This document shows positions 16,998 to 26,378 of a stretch of DNA of 64,000 bases, piece by piece. Source of the stretch: JAJRPT01 sp965661945 (GTDB lineage: Bacteria > Bacteroidota > Ignavibacteria > Kapaibacteriales > UBA2268); NCBI GenBank assembly GCA_965661945.1, contig CBFIFP010000001.1, forward strand, positions 1 to 64,000, in the 5' to 3' direction. The notes beneath the pieces were generated by a model that had not been told where the DNA came from, did not search any database, and saw only the letters and a list, made by a program, of their open reading frames with translations. The position numbers and the translations under genes are program-made. The first letter of the stretch is position 1; the number at the start of each line of letters is the position of its first letter.

Positions 16998-18017
16998 TTG
17001 TCTGTGAACAAAAAATTTAGAATTGCAATTGATATGATGGGATCTGAGTCAGCTCCTTTGAGTGAATTGCAAGGTGCTGCTGATTTTAGTAAAAATCACA
17101 ATCAAGCAAAAAAAACACAATTCTTTTTTATAGGCAATGAAGATATTATAAATAAAAATATATCTTCTGTAGATCTTAAAGGTATAGATTACAAAATCAT
17201 CCATACTGATGAAATAGTCAGTATGGATGATGATGCAACTATTGCGTTAAAACAAAAAAAGAATTCCTCAATTGCTGTTGGAGTTCAAATGCAGAAAAAT
17301 GGTGAAGTAGATGCATTTCTTTCTGCAGGAAATACTGGTGCAATGCTTTCTACATCCACAGTTTTACTTGGTAGAATTAAAGGTGTATCTCGTCCTACAA
17401 TTGGAACTTTTTTTCCTTCAATAAATTCAAATCCTACTTTAATTCTTGACGCTGGAGCAAACGTTGATTCAAAAGCTAAATTTCTTTATGAATTTGCTGT
17501 TATGGGAAGTTTATATTTTAAAGAAATGTTCGGTGTGGAAAAACCTAAGGTTGCTTTGTTGAATATTGGTGAGGAAGAAAGTAAAGGAAATGAAGTTGTA
17601 TTAGAAGCATTCAAATTATTGAAAAATAGTCAATTAAATTTTATTGGTAACGTTGAAGGTAGAGATATTTTTATCGGCAAAGCTGATGTTATTGTTTGTG
17701 ATGGATTCACAGGTAATATCGTATTAAAATTTGCAGAAAGTATTCTTGGTTTTTTCAAATCAACCATTAGAAACTATGCCTCTAAAAGTATTTTAAAAAA
17801 ATTAAGAGTTGGGCTTTTTGCTCCAACACTAAAAGATATTTTCAAAGACTTTGATTATCAAGAACATGGCGGAGTTCCGCTTCTTGGTGTAAATGGAGTT
17901 ATAATTATTGGACATGGTTCATCAACTGCTCTAGCTGTTGAAAATATGATAAAACGTTCTATTGAAATTATATCAAAAGACTTAAACAAAAAAATTGAAA
18001 ACGAATTAAGCGTATAA
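16998..18017 (+). CDS. plsX: Phosphate acyltransferase PlsX
   Basis: PlsX converts acyl-ACP and phosphate to acyl-phosphate, the donor for PlsY in phospholipid synthesis. The family hallmarks are IDMMGSESAP near residue 12, TGAMLSTSTVLLGRIKGVSRP in the first half, LLNIGEEESKGNE in the middle and VCDGFTGNIVLKFAE toward the C-terminus, ending with GHGSSTALAVENMI. The 339-residue length is normal. The start is a TTG at 16998 with AAGGTG five bases upstream; the GTG two codons later is the only alternative. It lies in the fatty-acid operon, five bases before fabH. Confidence 0.96.
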   Translation: MSVNKKFRIAIDMMGSESAPLSELQGAADFSKNHNQAKKTQFFFIGNEDIINKNISSVDLKGIDYKIIHTDEIVSMDDDATIALKQKKNSSIAVGVQMQKNGEVDAFLSAGNTGAMLSTSTVLLGRIKGVSRPTIGTFFPSINSNPTLILDAGANVDSKAKFLYEFAVMGSLYFKEMFGVEKPKVALLNIGEEESKGNEVVLEAFKLLKNSQLNFIGNVEGRDIFIGKADVIVCDGFTGNIVLKFAESILGFFKSTIRNYASKSILKKLRVGLFAPTLKDIFKDFDYQEHGGVPLLGVNGVIIIGHGSSTALAVENMIKRSIEIISKDLNKKIENELSV

Positions 18018-18022
18018 ATATT

Positions 18023-19009
18023 ATGGCAGTATCAATAACTTCAATAGCACATTATTTACCTGATAATATTATTCCAAATTCTTATTTTGAATCTTATTTA
18101 GATACTAATGACGAATGGATAAAATCTAGAACTGGAATATCAGAACGTAGGTTCGAAATAGAAGGTGCCACTTCTGATATGATAGTTAAAGCCGCAGAAA
18201 AATGTATTGAACAACGTGGAATTAATAAAAGTGAAATTGATTGTGTTATTGTAGCAACAGTAACTCCTGATTATATGTTTCCTTCTACTGCTGCATTAGT
18301 TCAGAGTAAGTTAGGACTAGAAAATGCTTGGGGATTTGATATCTCTGCTGCATGTAGTGGTTATTTATTCGCTCTTACAACAGCTGTAAATATGGTTAAA
18401 AGTAAAGGCGTTAAAACGGTATTACTTTGTGGAGCTGATAAAATGTCTTCAATTATTAATATGAATGACAGAAGCCATTGTATTTTATTTGGAGATGGGG
18501 CAGGAGTAACTCTTATTGAAGAAATTGAAGATGAGGAATTAGGTTATCGTGACCAAATATTAAGAATTGAAGGTGCGGGGGGTAAACACTTAATCCAAAA
18601 AGCCGGCGGTAGCGCTCAACCAGCAACTATAGAAACAGTTCAGAATAATTGGCATTATGTTTACCAAGAAGGTCAGCCAGTTTTTAAATCTGCAGTTAAA
18701 GGAATGGCAGATGTTTCAAAAGAAATTATGGATAAAAATGGTTTGAGTGGAGATGATATATCTTTTTTAGTTCCTCATCAAGCAAATTTAAGAATAATAT
18801 CTGCAACTGCTGAAAGAATGGGAATCTCCATGGATAAAGTGATGGTAAATATCAACAAATATGGAAATACAACAGCAGCTACTATTCCAATATGCCTTTC
18901 GGAATTGTATGAAAATAAAAAAATTAAAAAAGGTGATAATTTAATATTATCAAGTTTTGGTGCAGGTTTTACTTGGGGTGCTATTTGGTTGAAGTGGAGT
19001 ATGGATTAA
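18023..19009 (+). CDS. fabH: Beta-ketoacyl-ACP synthase III
   Basis: FabH starts fatty-acid synthesis by condensing acetyl-CoA (or another primer) with malonyl-ACP. The catalytic triad is visible: Cys111 in ISAACSGYLF, His in VPHQANLRI near residue 252 and Asn in NKYGNTTAAT near 282. Length is 328, standard. Five bases separate it from plsX, and a 150-base gap follows before fabD, larger than other gaps in the operon and possibly holding a secondary promoter, though I see no clear TAnnTTTG there. Confidence 0.96.
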   Translation: MAVSITSIAHYLPDNIIPNSYFESYLDTNDEWIKSRTGISERRFEIEGATSDMIVKAAEKCIEQRGINKSEIDCVIVATVTPDYMFPSTAALVQSKLGLENAWGFDISAACSGYLFALTTAVNMVKSKGVKTVLLCGADKMSSIINMNDRSHCILFGDGAGVTLIEEIEDEELGYRDQILRIEGAGGKHLIQKAGGSAQPATIETVQNNWHYVYQEGQPVFKSAVKGMADVSKEIMDKNGLSGDDISFLVPHQANLRIISATAERMGISMDKVMVNINKYGNTTAATIPICLSELYENKKIKKGDNLILSSFGAGFTWGAIWLKWSMD

Positions 19010-19159
19010 TTTCCATTAAGTTGAAAAAATTTTATTGCCGAAGGGTAATATTTAAAAAATTATAAAAATAAATGTAGAGACTTGACTTTTCAAATCTAAA
19101 TTGAATTAGAAACGAATAGTCGTGTTTATACAAATTGAAAAATCAATTAATAACTTTTT

Positions 19160-20083
19160 ATGAAAAAAGCATTTTTATTTTCAGGTCAAGGTTCGCAGTA
19201 TGTTGGTATGCTCAAAGATTATTATGACAATAACGAATATGCTAATAATCTTTTAACAAAAGCCAATAATCTTCTTGGGTTTGATATAACAAGTATAATG
19301 TTTAATGGTCCTAAAGAAACTTTAACAGAGACAAGATATACTCAAATTGCAATATTCTTACATTCTGCAATAGTGTTTGATTTGATTAAAGATAAAATAA
19401 ATTATGAGGCAACCGCTGGGCATTCCGTTGGTGAATATGCTGCTTTATTCGCTGCTGAAGTACTAAATTTTGATGATGCATTAGAATTAGTGGCATTACG
19501 TGGAAAATTAATGTTTGATTCTGGTAAGAAAAAACCTGGAACAATGTTTGCCATAATAGGTATGTCTGATGAAGATGTAGAAAAGATTTGTGAAGAATTG
19601 AATAAACCTGAAGAAGATAAAATTGTTGTACCAGCTAACTTTAACTCTACGGGACAGGTAGTAATATCTGGTTCTAAAGATTATTTATTAGAAATAGCAA
19701 ATGAGTTTAAATTAAGGGGAGCAAGAATGGTAAAAGAATTACAGGTTTCTGGAGCTTTTCACTCACCACTTTTAAGCGATGCAAAAGAAGAACTTGCTGA
19801 AAAAATAAACTCACTAGCTTTCAATAATGCAAAAGTTCCTGTTTACACAAACGTTGATGCAACAGCAACAAATGAGAAAAATGAATTAAAAGACTTACTA
19901 ATTCGTCAATTGACTTCTCCAGTAAAATGGACTCAAACTTTGAATAATATGTTTAAAGATGAATTTAATAGTTATATTGAATTAGGTCCTAGTAACGTTT
20001 TGCAGGGCTTAGTTAAGCGAACTTTAAGTGATGTTGAAATCTTTGGTGTAGATAAATATGAAGATTTAGAAAAAATTTCTTAA
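19160..20083 (+). CDS. fabD: Malonyl-CoA:ACP transacylase
   Basis: FabD moves the malonyl group from CoA to ACP. The N-terminal FSGQGSQYVGM oxyanion motif and the active-site GHSVGEYAAL (serine near residue 88) are present, with the later catalytic histidine in SGAFHSPLL and the C-terminal ELGPSNVLQGLVKR block. The 307-residue length is normal. It follows fabH in the order typical of Chlorobi and many other bacteria. Confidence 0.96.
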   Translation: MKKAFLFSGQGSQYVGMLKDYYDNNEYANNLLTKANNLLGFDITSIMFNGPKETLTETRYTQIAIFLHSAIVFDLIKDKINYEATAGHSVGEYAALFAAEVLNFDDALELVALRGKLMFDSGKKKPGTMFAIIGMSDEDVEKICEELNKPEEDKIVVPANFNSTGQVVISGSKDYLLEIANEFKLRGARMVKELQVSGAFHSPLLSDAKEELAEKINSLAFNNAKVPVYTNVDATATNEKNELKDLLIRQLTSPVKWTQTLNNMFKDEFNSYIELGPSNVLQGLVKRTLSDVEIFGVDKYEDLEKIS

Positions 20084-20116
20084 TTTTACGTTTATTAAAA
20101 AATTAATTTAAAAATT

Positions 20117-20836
20117 ATGTCTTTGAATTTTGAAAATAAAGTGGCGGTGATAACAGGTGGAAGCAAAGGAATAGGCGCTTCTATATGTCAATATTTTGTA
20201 AATAATGGAGCGATAACTTATTCGTTAAGTCGCAGTATTCCTGAAGATAAAACTAATGGAGTAAATTATATACAATGTGATGTTTCAAATTTTCAGAATG
20301 TTCAAGATGTAATTGCAAATATAAATAAAGAATCAGGTAGAATTGATATTTTAATAAATAATGCAGGTGTTACAAAAGATAATTTAATTCTAAGAATGAA
20401 TGAAAATGATTGGGATACTGTATTAGATATAAATTTGAAAAGTGCATTTAATACTGCAAAAGCAGTTTCAAGAATAATGATGGGTCAACGATATGGTAAG
20501 ATTATCAATATTGGCTCAATAGTAGGAACAACTGGAAATGCTGGTCAGTCAAACTACTCAGCATCAAAAGCAGGCTTAGTAGGGTTTACTAAATCTCTTG
20601 CAAAAGAATTAGCTTCAAGAAATATATTAGTTAATTTAATTGCACCAGGATATGTTATAACAGAAATGACAGAGAAATTAAATGAAGAGCAGCTTTCAGC
20701 TTTTTTAGATAATATTCCGCTAAAACGTGGAGCTTCTGGAGAGGAAATAGCTAAAGTTGTAGGATTTTTCGCATCAGATGATTCAAATTATGTTACCGGT
20801 CAAGTATTGCATGTTGACGGTGGCTTGGCAATGTAA
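20117..20836 (+). CDS. fabG: 3-oxoacyl-ACP reductase
   Basis: NADPH-dependent short-chain dehydrogenase that reduces 3-oxoacyl-ACP. It shows the Rossmann motif GGSKGIG near residue 14, NNAG for the central strand, and the active-site SIVGTTGNAGQSNYSASKAG stretch with Ser, Tyr and Lys. The end GQVLHVDGGLAM is typical. 239 residues. It is followed 34 bases later by acpP. Confidence 0.96.
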   Translation: MSLNFENKVAVITGGSKGIGASICQYFVNNGAITYSLSRSIPEDKTNGVNYIQCDVSNFQNVQDVIANINKESGRIDILINNAGVTKDNLILRMNENDWDTVLDINLKSAFNTAKAVSRIMMGQRYGKIINIGSIVGTTGNAGQSNYSASKAGLVGFTKSLAKELASRNILVNLIAPGYVITEMTEKLNEEQLSAFLDNIPLKRGASGEEIAKVVGFFASDDSNYVTGQVLHVDGGLAM

Positions 20837-20870
20837 GTAATTTTTATAAATTTTTATTTTAGAGGGTAAA

Positions 20871-21107
20871 ATGGCTGATATTAAAGCAAAAGTAACAGAA
20901 ATCATTGTAAATAAGTTAGGTGTTGAGGAATCTCAAATCACTGAAGAAGCTTCATTCACAAAAGACTTGGGTGCTGATTCATTAGATACAGTTGAATTGA
21001 TTATGGAATTTGAAAAAGAATTCAACTTAACTATTGAAGACGACGACGCTGAAAAAATACAGACAGTTGGCGCTGTATTAAGCTACTTAAATGAGAAATT
21101 AAATTAA
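20871..21107 (+). CDS. acpP: Acyl carrier protein
   Basis: A 78-residue acidic helical protein with the phosphopantetheine site DLGADSLDTVEL (Ser37). It carries growing acyl chains through the Fab enzymes encoded on both sides. A strong ribosome site (AGAGGG, 20861-20866) precedes ATG 20871, consistent with high expression. Confidence 0.98.
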   Translation: MADIKAKVTEIIVNKLGVEESQITEEASFTKDLGADSLDTVELIMEFEKEFNLTIEDDDAEKIQTVGAVLSYLNEKLN

Positions 21108-21131
21108 TAATTAAACGTTCTAGAAGAACTT

Positions 21132-22388
21132 ATGCCTAAATATAATTTTCCAAAAGTAGTAATAACTGGTTTAGGTGCGGTAACGCCTATCGGAAATACA
21201 TTGCAAGAATTTCATTCTTCAATAAAAGCCGGCAGGAGTGGTGCTGCTCCTATAACTAAGTTTGACGCTACTGAATACAAAACAAGATTTGCTTGTGAAG
21301 TAAAAGATTTTAATCCTACGGAAGATGTTCTTAACAGAAAAGAAATTCAAAGGATGGATCCTTTTTCACAATACGCAATTGAAGCATCTCACCAAGCAAT
21401 ATTAGATGCTGGGTTAGATTTGGAGAATATAGATAGAGAAAGAGCAGGAGTAATAATCGGCTCTGGTATTGGAGGTATGTGGACATATCACCAACAACAA
21501 GAAAATCTATATAATCGAGACGGGAAACCCGATAGAATATCTCCATTTTTTGTTCCTATGCTAATATCTGATATTGCCGCAGGGCACGTAGCTATTAAGT
21601 GGGGCTTAAAAGGTCCTAACTATGCAACAGTATCTGCTTGTGCAACTTCTTCACATTCTATAGCCGATGCGGTAATGCTAATCCAACGCGGTGATGCCGA
21701 TTTAATGGTTGTAGGTGGTAGCGAAGCTGTTGTATGCCCTATGGGAGTTGGTGGGTTTAATGCTATGAAAGCACTATCTCAGAACAACGAAGAGTTTGAA
21801 TCTGCTTCAAGACCTTTCGACAAAACAAGAGACGGTTTTGTTATTGGTGAGGGTGCTGGTATTTTAATACTAGAAACAGAAGAGCATGCAAAAGCAAGAG
21901 GAGCTAGGATTTATGCTGAAGTTGCGGGTTTCGGATTAACTGATGATGCTTATCACATTACTGCTCCGGCAGAAGGTGGCGAAGGAGCTGTTAGGTCAAT
22001 GAAACTTGCAATGAAGGATGCTGGTGTTTCTCCTGAAGATGTTGATTACATTAATGCTCACGGAACATCTACCCCATTCAATGATAAATCTGAGAGTGCT
22101 GCAATCAAGTCTGTGTTTGGTAATCACGCATATAACTTGTTTGTTAGTTCTACTAAGTCAATGACTGGTCATTTGCTTGGAGCTGCTGGAGCTGTTGAAG
22201 CTGTTGCTTCTGCTCTTGCTATTAAGCATGGGTTTATACCCCCAACAATAAATTATAATACTCCTGACCCTGAATGTGATTTGAATTATGTACCTAACAA
22301 ATCAATTGAGTCTAAAATCAAAGTATCCTTGAGTAATACTTTTGGTTTTGGTGGACATAATGCAACAATTTGTTTTAAATCATATTGA
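21132..22388 (+). CDS. fabF: Beta-ketoacyl-ACP synthase II
   Basis: FabF elongates acyl-ACP by condensation with malonyl-ACP. The catalytic Cys lies in VSACATSSHS near residue 170, and the two histidines in NAHGTSTPFND and TGHLLGAAGAVEA; the C-terminus has NTFGFGGHNA. 418 residues, the typical size. The stop codon overlaps the proposed TTG start of rnc. Confidence 0.97.
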   Translation: MPKYNFPKVVITGLGAVTPIGNTLQEFHSSIKAGRSGAAPITKFDATEYKTRFACEVKDFNPTEDVLNRKEIQRMDPFSQYAIEASHQAILDAGLDLENIDRERAGVIIGSGIGGMWTYHQQQENLYNRDGKPDRISPFFVPMLISDIAAGHVAIKWGLKGPNYATVSACATSSHSIADAVMLIQRGDADLMVVGGSEAVVCPMGVGGFNAMKALSQNNEEFESASRPFDKTRDGFVIGEGAGILILETEEHAKARGARIYAEVAGFGLTDDAYHITAPAEGGEGAVRSMKLAMKDAGVSPEDVDYINAHGTSTPFNDKSESAAIKSVFGNHAYNLFVSSTKSMTGHLLGAAGAVEAVASALAIKHGFIPPTINYNTPDPECDLNYVPNKSIESKIKVSLSNTFGFGGHNATICFKSY

Positions 22389-23170
22389 GGCAAAAACTTA
22401 TAATTTCGCTTTTTAAAAATATATTTAATAAAAAATCCAATCTCAGTGAAAATAAATCTGAAATTGGATTTTTTTCAGATAAAGAAAAAAGCGCCATAGA
22501 AGATATTATAGGGTTGGAAATCAATGATTGGACTTTTATAGAGCAAGCTCTTTCTCATAAGTCTGTTGTTTCTGATGAACAAATTGCACTTAATACTGAT
22601 AATCAAAGATTAGAGTATCTTGGAGATTCAATTCTTGGAGCTATAATCTCTGATTATTTGTACCATAATTATGGCAATTGGAGAGAGGGAGAGTTAACAA
22701 AACTAAGGAGTGTTTTTGTTAAAAATTCTACTCTGGCTCAAATTGGAATAAAGATTGGTCTTGATATATTCTTGATTTATGGTTCTCACGCTGAGAATAA
22801 TATAGACAAAGGTTACGAGTCAATTGTATCAGATTTGGTTGAAGCAATGGTTGGCGCTATTTATCTTGATAAAGGTTATGATAACGCAAAAGAATTTGTG
22901 TTGAAAAAATTATTTCCTTATATGATTGAGTTCGAACATACTGTAAGTAATAATTATAAAAGTATGTTACTAGAAAAATGTCAATTAGAACTTCAAACTC
23001 AGCCAAGATATGAAGTATTAGAAGAGAGCGGTCCTGATCATAATAAAGAATTTTTTGTCGCTGTATTCGTCAATAATATAGTTTTAGCGCAAGGAAGAGG
23101 AAAATCCAAAAAATCAGCCGAACAAGAAGCTGCTAAAATTGCTTTAAATAACGATTTTAAAAAAATATAG
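22385..23170 (+). CDS. rnc: Ribonuclease III
   Basis: RNase III cleaves double-stranded RNA in rRNA maturation and mRNA decay. The catalytic signature NQRLEYLGDSILG is at residues 73-85, with DLVEAMVGAIYLDKGY later supplying further metal ligands, and a C-terminal double-stranded RNA-binding domain (KSMLLEKCQLELQ to KSAEQEAAKIAL). The only start that keeps the N-terminal helix is TTG 22385, which overlaps the fabF stop (TTGA), suggesting translational coupling. The first about 30 residues are an extra basic extension. The acpP-fabF-rnc order is widely conserved. Confidence 0.94.
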   Translation: MRQKLIISLFKNIFNKKSNLSENKSEIGFFSDKEKSAIEDIIGLEINDWTFIEQALSHKSVVSDEQIALNTDNQRLEYLGDSILGAIISDYLYHNYGNWREGELTKLRSVFVKNSTLAQIGIKIGLDIFLIYGSHAENNIDKGYESIVSDLVEAMVGAIYLDKGYDNAKEFVLKKLFPYMIEFEHTVSNNYKSMLLEKCQLELQTQPRYEVLEESGPDHNKEFFVAVFVNNIVLAQGRGKSKKSAEQEAAKIALNNDFKKI

Positions 23171-23177
23171 GGTTATA

Positions 23178-24629
23178 ATGGAAAATTTAATTTTTGAAAA
23201 ATCAGTTTACGGAAGAAAAGGTTATACTCTTCCTAAATTAGATATTCCAATCAATACTGAAGGGGTTATTCCCAGCAAGTTTTTAAGAGAAGATGATGCT
23301 CGTCTTCCAGAGGTAAGCGAAATTGAAGTTGCAAGACACTTTCAACATTTATCCCACCAGAATTTCAATATTGAAAAAGGAATGTACCCCCTTGGTTCTT
23401 GTACTATGAAGTATAATCCAAAAATTAACGAGAAAACAGCTGCTATCGCAGGTTTTTCTGGATTACATCCAATGACAGATGACCAATATTCCCAAGGGGC
23501 TTTGCAATTAGTTTACGAACTTGGTGAAGAATTAAAGCAAATAACTGGCTTAAAAGGTGTTTCGCTTCAACCGGCTGCAGGTTCACAAGGTGAGCTTACT
23601 GGTATTTTTATGATTAAAGCATATCACGAAGATAGAAATGACACAGCAAGAAATACTATCTTAGTTCCGGATTCATCTCACGGTACTAATCCTGCATCTG
23701 CTGCTATTGCTGGCTTTAAAGTTGATACGATTAAAACAAATGAAAATGGTAGAATTGACATAGATCACTTACAATCTAAAGTAGGTCCTCATGTTGCTGG
23801 CTTTATGATAACTAACCCATCTACTCTTGGTCTTTTCGAACAAAGAATTGATGATGTTGCAAAAATAATTAGAGAATGTGGTGGATTACTTTATATGGAT
23901 GGTGCAAATTTCAATGCACTATTATCAGTTGCAAGACCAGGCGATATGGATTTTGATTGCGTACATATTAACTTACATAAAACATTTTCAACTCCTCACG
24001 GTGGTGGTGGTCCTGGTGCTGGTCCAGTTTGCGTATCTGAAAAATTATTACCATATCTTCCTAAACCTCAGGTTGTTAAAGAAGGTGATACATATAAATT
24101 AAATCATAATTTATCTAAATCAATAGGTAAAGTACATGGATTTAATGGTAACTTTGGTGTTTTGGTCAGAGCTTACACTTATATTAGAATGCACGGAGCA
24201 GCAGGATTAAAACGAATTTCAGAAAATGCTATAATTAACGCAAATTATATTTTTTCAAGAGTTAAAGAATTTTATGAAGTTCCTTTTGATGATTATTGTA
24301 TGCACGAATTTATCATAAGCGGAAATAAACAAAAGAAACTTGGAGTACTAACAAAAGATATTGGTAAAAGACTTTTAGACTATGGTTTTCACGCTCCAAC
24401 AGTATATTTTCCATTAACTGTCCCTGAATCAATGTTAATTGAGCCAACAGAAACTGAAAATAAACAAAATTTGGATTCATTTTCAGAAGCGATGATAGCA
24501 ATTGCAAAAGAAGTAGAAACTGACCCAGATTTAGTAAAGAATGCTCCTCACTCAACACACTTACGTAGATTAGATGAAGCTCTTGCAGCAAGAAATCTTA
24601 ATATCTGCTGGGAAGGATTTAGAAATTAA
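23178..24629 (+). CDS. gcvPB: Glycine dehydrogenase (decarboxylating) subunit 2
   Basis: Second subunit of the split P-protein of the glycine cleavage system; it binds pyridoxal phosphate. The PLP lysine is in HINLHKTFSTPHGGGGPG near residue 268, with GSCTMKYNPK and the glycine-rich QPAAGSQGE segment earlier. 483 residues is normal for GcvPB. The first subunit gene (gcvPA) and gcvT/gcvH are not in the window. The gene lies seven bases after rnc, so it is likely read from the fatty-acid operon, an unusual attachment. A strong terminator follows. Confidence 0.95.
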   Translation: MENLIFEKSVYGRKGYTLPKLDIPINTEGVIPSKFLREDDARLPEVSEIEVARHFQHLSHQNFNIEKGMYPLGSCTMKYNPKINEKTAAIAGFSGLHPMTDDQYSQGALQLVYELGEELKQITGLKGVSLQPAAGSQGELTGIFMIKAYHEDRNDTARNTILVPDSSHGTNPASAAIAGFKVDTIKTNENGRIDIDHLQSKVGPHVAGFMITNPSTLGLFEQRIDDVAKIIRECGGLLYMDGANFNALLSVARPGDMDFDCVHINLHKTFSTPHGGGGPGAGPVCVSEKLLPYLPKPQVVKEGDTYKLNHNLSKSIGKVHGFNGNFGVLVRAYTYIRMHGAAGLKRISENAIINANYIFSRVKEFYEVPFDDYCMHEFIISGNKQKKLGVLTKDIGKRLLDYGFHAPTVYFPLTVPESMLIEPTETENKQNLDSFSEAMIAIAKEVETDPDLVKNAPHSTHLRRLDEALAARNLNICWEGFRN

Positions 24630-24668
24630 AACTTAAAAATATTTTAAATAAAATGTTTTAAATAAATT

Positions 24669-24696
24669 GGAACGCATTTTTGCGTTCCTTTTTTTA
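24669..24696 (+). terminator. Rho-independent terminator ending the fab-rnc-gcvPB operon
   Basis: Stem GGAACGCA / TGCGTTCC (24669-24676 with 24681-24688), TTTT loop, T run from 24689. Confidence 0.88.
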
Positions 24697-24710
24697 TTTA
24701 TAATTTTTAT

Positions 24711-25319
24711 TCATAATACTTTTTTTACAATCCAGTTATTATTAATATAAATTTTAAGTAATAATGGTTGGTTAATATTTTGAAGTTCAATTTGGGTTGA
24801 ATTTACATTCAAATTATCAGTTTTATATAATAAATTGCCAAGTAAATCATAAACTTGAACATTTGTAAATAGTTCTTTCTTTGTATTTTCAATAATCAAT
24901 TGATTACCATTTTTGTAAACGAAGAAATCTTTGTTATCAATAACAGAAAGTTGAGTAATATTAATTTCATCTATTCTTGAAATATCACAATATTTAGATG
25001 TAGTTTTTACTCTATAAATTCCAGTTTTTGTTATCCACTCATTTATATCAATCGAAAAATCTAATCTAAAATTACTTTCGTTTGGATTAGTAGTATAAGC
25101 AACTTTATAATTATAAAGAGTATCATAATCATTTACAATAATTTTATTTGTATTAAAATCAAAACTTATGTTATTTTCACCATATTGAATATGCTCTATA
25201 GGAAAATAATCATCAATAACATCAGTACCAATATAATTAAGGTGATATTTATGAAATAAAAATTTAAACTCTCTTAAAATAGAACTAGGATTTGTCTGAT
25301 GATTGATAAATGGTTCTCT
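24711..25319 (-). CDS. C-terminal part of a frameshifted LRR surface protein, with T9SS sorting tail
   Basis: On the minus strand this frame is open without a stop for 203 codons from about 25319 to the TAA at 24711-24713. It has no start codon or ribosome site of its own. Its first residues (REPFINHQTNPSSILREF) continue the LRR protein encoded just upstream in another frame. A middle domain of about 110 residues contains SFDFNTNKIIV and TTNPNESNFRLDFSID. The last about 65 residues form a T9SS type A tail (VQVYDLLGNLLYKTDNL, then WIVKKVL). It is therefore the second half of the gene at 25274-26284, separated by one missing base in the A5 run at 25321-25325. Confidence 0.75.
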   Translation of the reverse strand, partial: REPFINHQTNPSSILREFKFLFHKYHLNYIGTDVIDDYFPIEHIQYGENNISFDFNTNKIIVNDYDTLYNYKVAYTTNPNESNFRLDFSIDINEWITKTGIYRVKTTSKYCDISRIDEINITQLSVIDNKDFFVYKNGNQLIIENTKKELFTNVQVYDLLGNLLYKTDNLNVNSTQIELQNINQPLLLKIYINNNWIVKKVL

Positions 25320-26284
25320 GTTTTTAGGTTGTTTTCACTTACATCAATAAATTTTGTTGAATTATTTATTGGAAGTGTAAACTTTCCTTCAAAACCATTA
25401 TTTGCTAAGTTTATTGTATGCAATTTAGTAGATTTAAAAGTAGGTAAATTCACAGTAATTTTATTTCCATAAAGTTCAATTATTTCTAAATTTGGAGAAT
25501 CAATCCTCTCTAATTCACCAGCTAACTTTGTTCTGTAAGCAATTATTGTTTTAGCATTTTTAAGTTTGTTTAATTCTGATGCATTACCATTCAAATTACC
25601 CACTCCCATATAGTATTCAACTCCATCAGTAAAATAATATTTGCTATCAATTATAAAAGTCTCAACATTATCCATATTCACAATTGAGAAATCGCTATTT
25701 ACTCCAGCATCATACAAAACAAAACTTTTGCAATTTGGAAGGTTGATTTCTAACATATCTATCTCAACATTTGACTTATCAGTCTCCAAATACACTAACT
25801 TATTCATTTCTTTAAGATTTAATTTGCCAGTAACCTTTGAATTATAGATTTTTATACTTTCAATATTTGGCATATTAAAATTATTTAAGCCACTACAATT
25901 ATACAAGTTTGATATTAAAATATCGCTTAATCTTCTAAAGTTTACAATCGGTATTTCAGCGTCTTTAATCAAACTATTTCCAATGATTTTTGAGAAATCA
26001 ATTAATCTTATTTTATAGATTTTAACAATTTCATCATTAATATTTGTATCTCTGTCTTCAACTATAGAAAAACCTCTACTTTTGATTTGATTAAGTTCAT
26101 CATAAAGCCTACCAACTTCAAGTTTTGACCAATCATTATATTCCCAGTTTTCTCCATCAAGTTGAGTATAAATATCTATTAAGTACTTTGTCTCAGTTAT
26201 ATCTAACATTACTTTTTGTTGTAATGAATATACGTAATTATATAAAAATGGTAATAAAAGAATTTGTAAAACAAGCGTTTTCAT
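25274..26284 (-). CDS. N-terminal part of a secreted leucine-rich-repeat protein (frameshifted)
   Basis: ATG 26284 has a GAGG ribosome site and begins a signal peptide (MKTLVLQILLLPFLYNYVYS); the longer frame from 26341 adds 19 residues without these. After an N-terminal segment with YTQLDGENWEYNDWSKLE, typical of T9SS-exported LRR proteins, come irregular leucine-rich repeats (LIDFSKIIGNSLIKDAE, LPTFKSTKLHTINLANNGF). The frame ends early at 25274-25276, right after VSENNLKTENH. Inserting one base in the A5 run (25321-25325) joins it to the frame ending at 24711, giving about 540 residues with a sorting tail. The gene lies about 95 bases downstream of ccmB on the same strand. Function unknown; probably a surface adhesin or binding protein. 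Confidence 0.72.
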   Translation of the reverse strand: MKTLVLQILLLPFLYNYVYSLQQKVMLDITETKYLIDIYTQLDGENWEYNDWSKLEVGRLYDELNQIKSRGFSIVEDRDTNINDEIVKIYKIRLIDFSKIIGNSLIKDAEIPIVNFRRLSDILISNLYNCSGLNNFNMPNIESIKIYNSKVTGKLNLKEMNKLVYLETDKSNVEIDMLEINLPNCKSFVLYDAGVNSDFSIVNMDNVETFIIDSKYYFTDGVEYYMGVGNLNGNASELNKLKNAKTIIAYRTKLAGELERIDSPNLEIIELYGNKITVNLPTFKSTKLHTINLANNGFEGKFTLPINNSTKFIDVSENNLKTENHLSIIRQILVLF

Positions 26285-26378
26285 TATGTGCCTCAAATAA
26301 ATTATTTGTTCTTGATGATTTAATTTATAAGTTAGTATCAATTAAAAATTTATTGTTTTTACTAAAATATTTTTTTCA

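Noticed and set aside
24313..24591. 92-codon minus-strand frame inside gcvPB
   Set aside because: Antisense shadow of a well-conserved gene; leucine-rich only because of the reverse reading.
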